64,000 nucleotides of DNA, taken from contig NZ_NBZW01000015.1 in assembly GCF_002379085.1 (NCBI RefSeq), forward strand, positions 37,612 to 101,611. The letters are read 5' to 3'. The notes under the pieces were generated by a model. The model was not told the DNA's origin. It made no database searches and saw only the letters and a program-made list of their open reading frames with translations. Position 1 is the stretch's first letter. Each line of letters begins with the position of its first letter. Source of the DNA: Polaromonas sp. AET17H-212. GTDB lineage: Bacteria > Pseudomonadota > Gammaproteobacteria > Burkholderiales > Burkholderiaceae_C. Of the stretch, positions 10,262 to 17,592 are shown piece by piece. Position numbers and translations under genes: made by a program.

Positions 10262-11532
10262 GCCAGCCATTCCGAAAAAGCGATGAAACGCACGGTGTCG
10301 CCCTGCGCGATGGTCTGGCCCGACGGGTTGTCCACCACGCCGTCGCCCCAGACCGCCGAGGTCAGCACGCCCGAACTCTGGTTGGGAAACAGGTCCAGCC
10401 CGCCGGCGGCATTGCGCCGCACCCGCAGGAATTCACGGCGTTTGTCGGCCCGGGGCCAGGTGAAATGGGCGGTAGCCGCTATTGATTTGGGAGCAACGTC
10501 AGGCACACCCTGGAGCCTGAGCAGGAAGGGCCGCACCAGCAGCAGAAAGGTCAGGAAGCTCGAAACCGGGTTGCCCGGCAGGCCCATGAAGTGCGCCGCG
10601 CCAACCCGGCCATAGGCAAAGGGCTTGCCCGGCTTCATGGCTATCTGCCAGAGATCGAGCGAGCCGAGCTGCTGCACCGCCGGCTTGATGTGGTCTTCCT
10701 CGCCGACCGACACCCCGCCGCTGGTCAGGATCAGGTCATGCGCCTGGCTGGCGCTGCGCAGCGCGTCCAGCGTGGCGCCCCGCTGGTCCGGCACGATGCC
10801 CAGGTCGCTGACCTCGCAGCCCAGGCGCAGCAACAAGGCGCGCAGAAAAAAACGGTTGGAGTTGTAGATGGCGCCGGGGCGCATCTGCGCCGGCGCCACC
10901 TCGCCGGGCATCACCAGTTCGTCGCCGGTGGAGAACAGCGCCACCCGCGGGCGCCGCGCCACCTGCAGCCGGTCCATGCCGATACTGGCCGCCAGCCCAA
11001 GCGCTGCAGGCGTGAGTCGCTCACCTTTTGAGAGCGCCGTGGCACCGCGCGTGACGTCTTCGCCGGCGCGGCGAATCCACTGGCCGGGGCGCGGCAGCTG
11101 CCGGACGCTGACATACCCTTCACGGTCCGCAAGCGGCTCGCAGTCTTCCTGCATCACCACCGCGTCGGCTCCGGCCGGAATCGGCGCACCGGTAAAAATA
11201 CGGGCGACCGTGCCGGGCTCCAGCGCGCTGCCGCTGCTGCCGGCCGCAATGCGCTGCGACACGCGCAACACCACCCCCTCGTCGGCCAGCTCGGCGGCAC
11301 ACACGGCATAACCGTCCATGGCGCTGTTGTCTTCGGGCGGCACCTGCAGCGCCGAAACCACATCTTCGGCCAGCACCCGGCCGTCGGCGTCGAAGGTGGA
11401 CACGGTGTCGCTGCCCGCCAGCGGCGTGGCGCGGCCCAGCAACTCGGCCAGCGCCTCGTCGAGGGCCTTAAGCGGCGGGCGCGTGGCCGGTTTCGCAGCA
11501 GGGGAAGTGGAGGTGGAGGCGGAAGCGTTCAT
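10258..11532 (-). CDS. moeA: molybdopterin molybdenumtransferase MoeA
   Basis: Inserts molybdate into adenylylated molybdopterin. 424 residues with the MoeA landmarks PPEDNSAMDGYA, IFTGAPIPAGADAVVMQED, GDELVMPG, ILTSGGVSVGEEDH and KPGKPFAYGR, ending with domain IV. The N-terminal 20 residues are a low-complexity Ser/Thr/Ala/Pro extension. Its start overlaps the mobB stop (ATGA). A short stretch near 10478 in the linker after the GLPGNPVSSF motif resembles a decayed dispersed element. Confidence 0.95.
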   Translation of the reverse strand: MNASASTSTSPAAKPATRPPLKALDEALAELLGRATPLAGSDTVSTFDADGRVLAEDVVSALQVPPEDNSAMDGYAVCAAELADEGVVLRVSQRIAAGSSGSALEPGTVARIFTGAPIPAGADAVVMQEDCEPLADREGYVSVRQLPRPGQWIRRAGEDVTRGATALSKGERLTPAALGLAASIGMDRLQVARRPRVALFSTGDELVMPGEVAPAQMRPGAIYNSNRFFLRALLLRLGCEVSDLGIVPDQRGATLDALRSASQAHDLILTSGGVSVGEEDHIKPAVQQLGSLDLWQIAMKPGKPFAYGRVGAAHFMGLPGNPVSSFLTFLLLVRPFLLRLQGVPDVAPKSIAATAHFTWPRADKRREFLRVRRNAAGGLDLFPNQSSGVLTSAVWGDGVVDNPSGQTIAQGDTVRFIAFSEWLA

Positions 11533-12062
11533 GCATACAACTCGGGGCAGTAGACAAAGCGTTCATGATTCTCGATCAACCAGTCCGCGACGGCATCGGC
11601 GTCGTTCAAATCCAGCACCGGCCTGAGGGTGGTTTGCGGCAGCCGGTCCGGCGAGTCGGTGGCAATCGCGACCACAAAATCGTCGTCCGGGTAGCGCACC
11701 GGTTGGCCCGAGTCGGCGCGCCAGACCTCGACCTTGAGCAGGTCGCTGCTCTTGAACCCCTCCACCAGCACCCAGTCCACGCCTTCGTACAGTTCGGCGA
11801 TCAGGTGGTGCACCGAGAGCACCCTCGGCTGCTCGAACTCGCGGATCAGCGCCAGCCGGTTGTCCGAGGCCACGACCACCTCGAAGGCACCTGCCTGCCG
11901 GTGGCGCCAGGTGTCCTTGCCGGGCTGGTCGATGTCGAAGCTGTGGTGGGCATGTTTGACGACCGAGACCCGCAGGCCGCGCAGCTTGAGCGCAGGAATC
12001 AGGCTTTCCACCAGGGTGGTCTTGCCCGAACCGGAATAGCCGGCAAATGCAACAACGTTCAT
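11529..12062 (-). CDS. mobB: molybdopterin-guanine dinucleotide biosynthesis adaptor MobB
   Basis: P-loop GTP-binding protein assisting MobA in making the guanine dinucleotide form of the cofactor. 177 residues with Walker A GYSGSGKTT at 8-16, VVKHAHHSFDIDQPGKDT, and WVLVEGFK. First of four overlapping cofactor genes. An intact dispersed element lies between it and thrC. Confidence 0.93.
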   Translation of the reverse strand: MNVVAFAGYSGSGKTTLVESLIPALKLRGLRVSVVKHAHHSFDIDQPGKDTWRHRQAGAFEVVVASDNRLALIREFEQPRVLSVHHLIAELYEGVDWVLVEGFKSSDLLKVEVWRADSGQPVRYPDDDFVVAIATDSPDRLPQTTLRPVLDLNDADAVADWLIENHERFVYCPELYA

Positions 12063-12088
12063 AAACTGTCTTTGGCCGATCCTGATTT

Positions 12089-12140
12089 GCTACCAATACC
12101 ATAGCTACCTGCGCCCACGTTTAAAGGGCTGGAGGCCAAT
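12089..12140 (+). repeat. dispersed element, full-length reference copy
   Basis: The clearest intergenic copy: gctaccaataccatagc, then tacctgcgcccac, then aaagggctggaggcc. It fills most of the 78-base gap between thrC and mobB and abuts the thrC stop codon. Used here as the reference for the family together with the copy at 57843. Confidence 0.75.
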
Positions 12141-13589
12141 TCAGTCCACATGGCTGGCGATGTAGGCCTTCACCGCGGCCGCATCGGCCGGCATCAGCTG
12201 CACCCGTTTGGGCAGGGCCTCGATGCCTTCAAAGCGGGCGGGCCGCGGCGGCAACTGGCCCAGCGCCTCCTCGATGGTGGCGGCAAACTTGATCGGCAGG
12301 GCCGTCTCCAGCACGATCATGGGCACGCCGGCCGAGAGGTGTTCGCGCGCGACTTTCAGGCCGTCCGCGGTGTGGGTGTCAATCATGGTGCCGAAACGCG
12401 CAAAGGTGTCGCGAATCGTCTGCAGCCTGTCGGCGTGGGTGCTTTTGCCGCTGGCAAAGCCGTAGTGCCGGGCGGCCGACTGGAAGGTCGTGTCGCCGCT
12501 CAGGTCGAAGCGGCCCTGCGTGGACAGCTGCGCACCGAACAGGTCGGCGACACGCGCCGCATCACGCCCGAGCAGGTCGAACACAAAACGCTCGAAGTTC
12601 GAGGCCTTGGAAATGTCCATCGACGGGCTGGAGGTCTCGTGCGTGTCGGCGCTGGCCCGCACACGGTACACGCCGGTGCGGAAGAACTCGTCGAGCACAT
12701 CGTTTTCGTTGGTGGCGACGACCAGCTTGTCGATCGGCAGGCCCATCATGCGTGCGACATGGCCGGCGCAGACGTTGCCAAAGTTGCCCGAGGGCACGGT
12801 GAAGCGGACCTTCTGGCCTTCCGTGCGGGCTGAGCCTGTCGAAGCCTGCGTGGCCTGGAAATAACCGGCAAAGTAGTAGACAACCTGCGCCAGCAACCTG
12901 GCCCAGTTGATCGAGTTAACGGTGCCGATCTTGTACTTGCGCTTGAAGTCCAGGTCGTTGGACACGGCCTTGACGATGTCCTGGCAGTCGTCGAACACGC
13001 CCTCGATCGCGATGTTGTGGATGTTGGCGTCCTGCAGGCTGAACATCTGGGCCTGCTGGAAGGGGCTCATGCGGCCCTGCGGCGAGGTCATGAAGACCCG
13101 CACGCCCTTTTTACCGCGCATGGCGTATTCGGCGGCGCTGCCGGTGTCGCCGCTGGTCGCGCCCAGGATGTTGAGTTCTTCGCCGCGGCGCGCCAGTTCG
13201 TACTCGAACAGGTTGCCCAGCAGCTGCATGGCCATGTCCTTGAAGGCCAGGGTCGGGCCGTTGGACAGGGCCTCCAGATACAGGCCAGGCTCGAGCTGGC
13301 GCAGCGGCACGATCGCGGGCGTGCCGAACACCGCCTCGGTGTAGGTCTTGCGGCAGAGAGCTTTCAGGTCGGCGGCCGGGATGTCGTCGATGTAGAGCGA
13401 CAGCACTTCAAAAGCCAGGTCGGCATACCCCGAGTCGCGGTAGACGGCGCGCCACTTCTCCAGCGTGGCGGCGTCGACCTGCGGGTAGGTTTCGGGCAGG
13501 TAGAGGCCGCCGTCGGGCGCCAGGCCCTCGAGCAGGATTTCGCAGAACTGCTTGCGGTCCGCGTGGCCGCGGGTCGAGAGGTACTTCAT
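12141..13589 (-). CDS. thrC: threonine synthase
   Basis: PLP enzyme converting O-phosphohomoserine to threonine. 482 residues in the long ThrC class, with the N-terminal YLSTRG segment, the PLP lysine K117 in LAFKDMA, and the phosphate loop TSGDTGSAAEYA at 145-156. Residues about 248-258 (QASTGSARTEG) are encoded by a short dispersed repeat and form an insertion between the helix ending YYFAGYFQA and the strand VRFTVPSGNFG. It follows hom, separated by another GC-rich repeat; alaA-hom-thrC is the usual betaproteobacterial order. Confidence 0.96.
   Translation of the reverse strand: MKYLSTRGHADRKQFCEILLEGLAPDGGLYLPETYPQVDAATLEKWRAVYRDSGYADLAFEVLSLYIDDIPAADLKALCRKTYTEAVFGTPAIVPLRQLEPGLYLEALSNGPTLAFKDMAMQLLGNLFEYELARRGEELNILGATSGDTGSAAEYAMRGKKGVRVFMTSPQGRMSPFQQAQMFSLQDANIHNIAIEGVFDDCQDIVKAVSNDLDFKRKYKIGTVNSINWARLLAQVVYYFAGYFQATQASTGSARTEGQKVRFTVPSGNFGNVCAGHVARMMGLPIDKLVVATNENDVLDEFFRTGVYRVRASADTHETSSPSMDISKASNFERFVFDLLGRDAARVADLFGAQLSTQGRFDLSGDTTFQSAARHYGFASGKSTHADRLQTIRDTFARFGTMIDTHTADGLKVAREHLSAGVPMIVLETALPIKFAATIEEALGQLPPRPARFEGIEALPKRVQLMPADAAAVKAYIASHVD
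12821..12846 (+). repeat. dispersed repeat, in-frame insert in thrC
   Basis: A 26-base stretch, ccgtgcgggctgagcctg then tcgaagcc, differing at one base from the copy at 31610. On the coding strand of thrC it reads ASTGSARTEG. Peptides like TGSARTE and RAEPVEA from this repeat are, from memory, frequent in proteins of Comamonadaceae. Confidence 0.8.
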
Positions 13590-13591
13590 TG

Positions 13592-13660
13592 CTCGCCCGG
13601 CCGCCCGCAGGGCAATGAGCGTCCCCTCGGGGGGCAGAGAGCGTAGTGAACGTGGGGGCT
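13592..13660 (+). repeat. GC-rich palindromic intergenic repeat
   Basis: Nearly the whole 79-base hom-thrC gap is a G/C sequence with CCCCTCGGGG at its centre followed by gagagcgtagtgaacgtggg. I recall similar CCCCTCGGGGGGCAG sequences as a dispersed repeat in Acidovorax and relatives. Only one copy is in this window, so the repeat status rests on memory. Confidence 0.4.
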
Positions 13661-13668
13661 GTACATAT

Positions 13669-14997
13669 TCAGGCGAGTTCTTCCTTGCGGATGCGCGTGA
13701 TGGGCGAGAGCACGGTGGGCAGGGCCTGCATCTGCGCGAGCGCGCCGTTCATCTTCGCCTCGACACAGTCGTGCGTCAGGATGATCAGGTCGGTCTGGGT
13801 CGAGCCCTCGCCGCCGACCTCGTCGGCTTCGCGCTGCAGCATCGCGTCAATGCTGATGCCGGCTTCGGCCAGAATGCCGGTGACTTTGGCCAGCACGCCG
13901 GCTTCGTCGGCCACGTTCAGGCGCAGGTAATAACTCGTGACCACCTCGCTCATGGCCAGCACCGGCATGTCGCTCATGGACTGCGGCTGGAAGGCCAGGT
14001 GCGGCACGCGCTGCGCGGCCTCGGCGCCGTGCAGGCGCGCGATGTCCACCAGGTCGGCAATCACCGCGCTGGCGGTCGGCTCGCTGCCGGCGCCCTTGCC
14101 GTAATACAGGGTGGTGCCGACGGCATCGCCCTGCACCATCACGGCGTTCATGGCGCCCTCGACATTGGCGATCAGGCGCTTGGCCGGCACCAGGCTGGGG
14201 TGCACCCGCAGCTCGATGCCCTTGGCCGTGCGCTTGGTGATGCCCAGCAGCTTGATGCGGTAGCCCAGCTGCTCGGCATACTTGATGTCCTGCGCGCCCA
14301 GCTTGGTGATGCCCTCGACGTAGGCCTTGTCGAATTGCACCGGAATGCCGAAGGCAATCGCCGACATCAGCGTGGCCTTGTGCGCGGCGTCCACCCCTTC
14401 GATGTCGAAGGTCGGGTCGGCTTCGGCGTACCCGAGGCGCTGCGCTTCCTTCAGCACCACATCGAAGTCCAGGCCCTTGTCGCGCATCTCGCTGAGGATG
14501 AAGTTGGTCGTGCCGTTGATGATGCCGGCAATCCACTCGATGCGGTTGGCCGTCAGACCCTCGCGCAACGCCTTGATGATGGGAATGCCGCCGGCGACGG
14601 CGGCTTCAAATGCCACCATCACGCCGTGGTGGTGTGCGGCCGCAAAAATCTCGGTGCCGTGCACGGCCAGCAGGGCCTTGTTGGCCGTGACCACGTGTTT
14701 GCCCGCGCCGATCGCCTCCAGCACCAGTTGCCGGGCAATGCCGTAGCCGCCGATCAGCTCGATGATGATGTCGATCTCGGGGTTGGCAATCACCGCGCGG
14801 GCATCGGCCACCACCGTCACGCCGGGACCGGCGGCCGCCTGCGCGCGTGCGGTGTCGAGGTCGGCCACCATGGCAATCTCGATGCTGCGGCCGGCGCGGC
14901 GGAAAATCTCTTCCTGGTTGCGCTTCAAAACGGTGAAGACACCGCTGCCCACGGTGCCCATGCCCAGCAGGCCTACCTTGATCGGTTTCAGATTCAT
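13669..14997 (-). CDS. hom: homoserine dehydrogenase
   Basis: NAD(P)H-dependent reduction of aspartate semialdehyde to homoserine, shared by threonine and methionine synthesis. 442 residues from MNLKPIKVGLLGMGTVGSG, which carries the dinucleotide-binding GxGxxGxG; the ORF extends 7 codons upstream without similarity. Other landmarks are ANKALLAVHG, GIINGTTNFILSEM, and a C-terminal ACT domain (about 350-430, LRLNVADEAGVLAKVTGIL) for threonine feedback. Begins 17 bases after the alaA stop. Confidence 0.96.
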   Translation of the reverse strand: MNLKPIKVGLLGMGTVGSGVFTVLKRNQEEIFRRAGRSIEIAMVADLDTARAQAAAGPGVTVVADARAVIANPEIDIIIELIGGYGIARQLVLEAIGAGKHVVTANKALLAVHGTEIFAAAHHHGVMVAFEAAVAGGIPIIKALREGLTANRIEWIAGIINGTTNFILSEMRDKGLDFDVVLKEAQRLGYAEADPTFDIEGVDAAHKATLMSAIAFGIPVQFDKAYVEGITKLGAQDIKYAEQLGYRIKLLGITKRTAKGIELRVHPSLVPAKRLIANVEGAMNAVMVQGDAVGTTLYYGKGAGSEPTASAVIADLVDIARLHGAEAAQRVPHLAFQPQSMSDMPVLAMSEVVTSYYLRLNVADEAGVLAKVTGILAEAGISIDAMLQREADEVGGEGSTQTDLIILTHDCVEAKMNGALAQMQALPTVLSPITRIRKEELA

Positions 14998-15014
14998 TGA
15001 TGTCATGTGTCGGG

Positions 15015-16274
15015 TCATTTGAGAATGGGTTCGGCTACCGGCACGCTGGCCGGCTGCATGCTTTTTCTGCGGCTTCCCAGGAATTTGGCAATGCGGCCGA
15101 TGGCCTCGCGCAGGTCTTCCTCATGCGGCAAAAAGACGATGCGGAAGTGGTCCGGCGCCGCCCAGTTGAAACCGGTGCCCTGCACCAGCATCACCTTGGT
15201 TTCCTTGAGCAGCTCCAGGAAAAACTGGCGGTCGTCGGTGATCGGGTAGACCTTGGGATCCAGCCGGGGGAACATGTAAAGCGCCGCACTCGGCTTGACG
15301 CAGCTCACGCCGGGAATCGCGGTGATCAGCTCGTAGGCCAGGTCACGCTGGCGGCGCAGGCGCCCGCCCTCGCCGGTGAGGTCGTTGATGCTCTGGTAGC
15401 CGCCCAGCGCGGTCTGGATGGCCCACTGGCCCGGCACGTTGGAGCACAGCTTCATGTTGGCCAGCATGTTCAGGCCCTCGATGTAGTCCCGCGCATGCTT
15501 TTTCGGCCCGGACACCACCAGCCAGCCGGCGCGGTAGCCGCAGGAACGGTAACTCTTGGACAGCGAGTTGAAGGTCAGCGTCAGCACATCGGTGGACAGG
15601 CTGGCGATCGCCGTGTGTTTGACGCCGTCGTACAGCACCTTGTCGTAGACCTCGTCGGCCAGGATCACCAGGCCGTGTTCGCGCGCGATGCCAACGATGC
15701 CGCGCAACAGCTCATCGGAATACAGCACGCCGGTCGGGTTGTTCGGGTTGATGACCACGATGCCTTTGGTCCGGGGCGTGATCTTGGCGCGAATGTCATC
15801 GAGGTTGGGCATCCAGCCGTTGTTCTCGTCGCACAGGTAATGCACCGGCGTGCCGCCCGCCAGGCTGGTGGAGGCCGTCCACAGGGGGTAGTCGGGAGAC
15901 GGTAGCAGCAGCTCGTCGCCGTTGTCCAGCAGCGCGTTGGTGGCCATGGAAATCAGCTCGCTCGCGCCGTTGCCCAGATAGATGTCGTCCAGCGTCACGC
16001 CCTTGATGCCCTGCCGCTGGGTTTCGTGCATGACGGCCTTGCGCGCCGCAAAAATGCCCTTGCTGTCCGAATAACCCGCCGAGGCCGGCAGGTTGCGGAT
16101 CATGTCCTGCTGGACTTCTTCAGGCGCGTCAAAACCGAACACCGCGAGATTGCCGAGGTTGAGCTTGATGAGTTTTTGCCCTTCTTCCTCCATCTGCTTG
16201 GCGGCATCCATGATGGGACCGCGGATGTCGTAAAGCACATTGGCCAGTTTGGCCGATTTGGTGATCAATTTCAT
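15015..16274 (-). CDS. alaA: alanine aminotransferase (AlaA/AlaC type)
   Basis: PLP-dependent class I aminotransferase making alanine from pyruvate and glutamate. 419 residues from MKLITKSAKLANVLYDIRGP, the characteristic AlaA N-terminus; the open frame runs 91 codons further upstream into the regulatory gap and is ignored. Key motifs are NPNNPTGVLYSDE, DEVYDKVLYDG and the PLP lysine in NSLSKSYRSCGYRAGW. First gene of the alaA-hom-thrC run, divergent from the Mth938-like gene. Confidence 0.92.
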   Translation of the reverse strand: MKLITKSAKLANVLYDIRGPIMDAAKQMEEEGQKLIKLNLGNLAVFGFDAPEEVQQDMIRNLPASAGYSDSKGIFAARKAVMHETQRQGIKGVTLDDIYLGNGASELISMATNALLDNGDELLLPSPDYPLWTASTSLAGGTPVHYLCDENNGWMPNLDDIRAKITPRTKGIVVINPNNPTGVLYSDELLRGIVGIAREHGLVILADEVYDKVLYDGVKHTAIASLSTDVLTLTFNSLSKSYRSCGYRAGWLVVSGPKKHARDYIEGLNMLANMKLCSNVPGQWAIQTALGGYQSINDLTGEGGRLRRQRDLAYELITAIPGVSCVKPSAALYMFPRLDPKVYPITDDRQFFLELLKETKVMLVQGTGFNWAAPDHFRIVFLPHEEDLREAIGRIAKFLGSRRKSMQPASVPVAEPILK

Positions 16275-16426
16275 GGTCTGTGGTCGTTCTTCAGCAAACG
16301 CAAAGCCTGCAAAGGCGCAATGGACGCAGGGGTAAGCGGAAATTGGGACGGAATCTATAATTTGACCACATAAACCCGCGATTTCGCTGGCCGGCAGCCC
16401 CCCACCCCACCCCTTCTGAACACCGC

Positions 16427-16828
16427 ATGAAATTACAGCCCGACCGCCTCGACGTTCAATCCATTCTTGGCTATGGCCCCGGATGGATAGGGCTGGGCAA
16501 CCAGGGGGTGGCCGAAAAAATAGAGCAAAGCATCGTGATCGGCTCACGCGGCGAAAAGTTCGCCTGGGACTGCGCCCGTTTCGAAGACCTCACGCCGGCG
16601 CACTTCGAGCGCCTGGCCGATACCCGGCCCGAGCTGGTGATTTTCGGCAGCGGCAGCCGCCTGCGTTTTGCGCCGCCGGCCTTTTTGCGCAGCCTGATGG
16701 CGGCGCGCATCGGCATCGAAACCATGGACACGCTGGCAGCCTGCCGCACCTACAACATCCTCGCTGGCGAAGGCCGGATTGTGCTGACCGCCCTGCTGAT
16801 TGAACCGCCAGATCGCGCCCACGGGTGA
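16427..16828 (+). CDS. Mth938-like domain protein (DUF498)
   Basis: 133 residues containing the Mth938/DUF498 pattern: GYGPGWIGLGNQGV, PELVIFGSGSRLRFAPP, GIETMDTLAACRTYNILAGEGR. Small cytoplasmic protein of unknown biochemical role, related to mitochondrial complex I assembly factor NDUFAF3. A TATAAT box at 16356-16361 lies 65 bases upstream, without a good -35. Followed by bcp. Confidence 0.85.
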   Translation: MKLQPDRLDVQSILGYGPGWIGLGNQGVAEKIEQSIVIGSRGEKFAWDCARFEDLTPAHFERLADTRPELVIFGSGSRLRFAPPAFLRSLMAARIGIETMDTLAACRTYNILAGEGRIVLTALLIEPPDRAHG

Positions 16829-16857
16829 GCAAGCTGCTTTCAGGGTAAAATCTAGGG

Positions 16858-16872
16858 TTGCATTTGGTGCAA
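16858..16872. promoter_or_regulatory. inverted repeat upstream of bcp
   Basis: TTGCA and TGCAA are separated by TTTGG, just after a TAAAAT box (16846-16851) in the 121-base gap between the Mth938-like gene and bcp. Could be an operator; no regulator can be named. Confidence 0.3.
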
Positions 16873-16949
16873 CGTCGGGGGTTTGGCCCAAATTTTGCGG
16901 TCAAAGCCAACGACATATCACAATTACTTTTGTCAGGGGTCCACGCAGT

Positions 16950-17426
16950 ATGGCAGTCGTCGTCAACAAACCACTCCCGGAATTTGAAGCCAACGCCACA
17001 AGCGGCGTCAAAGTCTCCAACCAAACCCACCTGGGTCATGTGGTGGTCCTGTATTTTTACCCCAAGGACAATACGCCCGGCTGCACCACCGAGGCCATGC
17101 AGTTCCGCGATCGTTACAAGGATTTCGTCAAGGCCGGCGCCACCGTGTTCGGCGTCTCGCGCGACAACATGAAGTCGCACGACGAATTCAAGGCCAAGCT
17201 GGAGTTGCCCTTCGAGCTGATTGCCGATACCGAAGAAAAAATGTGCCACATGTTCGGCGTGGTCAAGAACAAGATCATGTACGGCAAAAAGGTCAAGGGC
17301 ATCGAGCGCAGCACCTTTCTCGTGGGCGCCGACGGCATGCTCAAGGAAGAGTGGCGCGGGCTGAAAGTGCCCGGCCATGTGGACGACGTGCTCAAGGCCG
17401 TCAAGGCACTGAAAAAAGCGGCCTGA
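16950..17426 (+). CDS. bcp: thioredoxin-dependent thiol peroxidase (peroxiredoxin Q/Bcp)
   Basis: Reduces hydrogen peroxide and organic hydroperoxides. 158 residues; the ATG before VVVNKPLPEF is used because the frame's upstream part runs over the previous gene. The peroxidatic cysteine is C45 in YFYPKDNTPGCTTEA. The resolving cysteine five residues later in E. coli Bcp is replaced by Met, so this protein is either 1-Cys or uses another cysteine (one occurs in KMCHMFG). Monocistronic-looking, followed by a hairpin and then phoH. Confidence 0.93.
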   Translation: MAVVVNKPLPEFEANATSGVKVSNQTHLGHVVVLYFYPKDNTPGCTTEAMQFRDRYKDFVKAGATVFGVSRDNMKSHDEFKAKLELPFELIADTEEKMCHMFGVVKNKIMYGKKVKGIERSTFLVGADGMLKEEWRGLKVPGHVDDVLKAVKALKKAA

Positions 17427-17522
17427 AAAGCCCCTTTCGCCGCGTCACCAAAAGCCGTCTGCCCTGTCACGCGAGTCGTGCATAATGACTTCATGCTGTT
17501 GACCTTAGCGACTGCGCCCACC

Positions 17523-17560
17523 GAAAAAGCCGCCTTGGCCTCCAGGCGGCTTTTTCGCTT
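17523..17560 (+). terminator. 12-bp perfect hairpin between bcp and phoH
   Basis: GAAAAAGCCGCC and GGCGGCTTTTTC pair without mismatch around a 10-base loop, followed by GCTTTT. The natural reading is a rho-independent terminator for bcp. A -10-like CATAAT at 17481-17486 about 40 bases before it leaves open a short transcript starting in the gap. Confidence 0.6.
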
Positions 17561-17592
17561 TTAGAACCCCAACCTTGTGAGTTTCAAGCACC

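Noticed and set aside
10478..10517. possible further copy of the dispersed element in moeA
   Set aside because: gctattgatttgggagc with a ccctggagcc tail is suggestive, but both arms are degraded and similarity could be chance; not counted.
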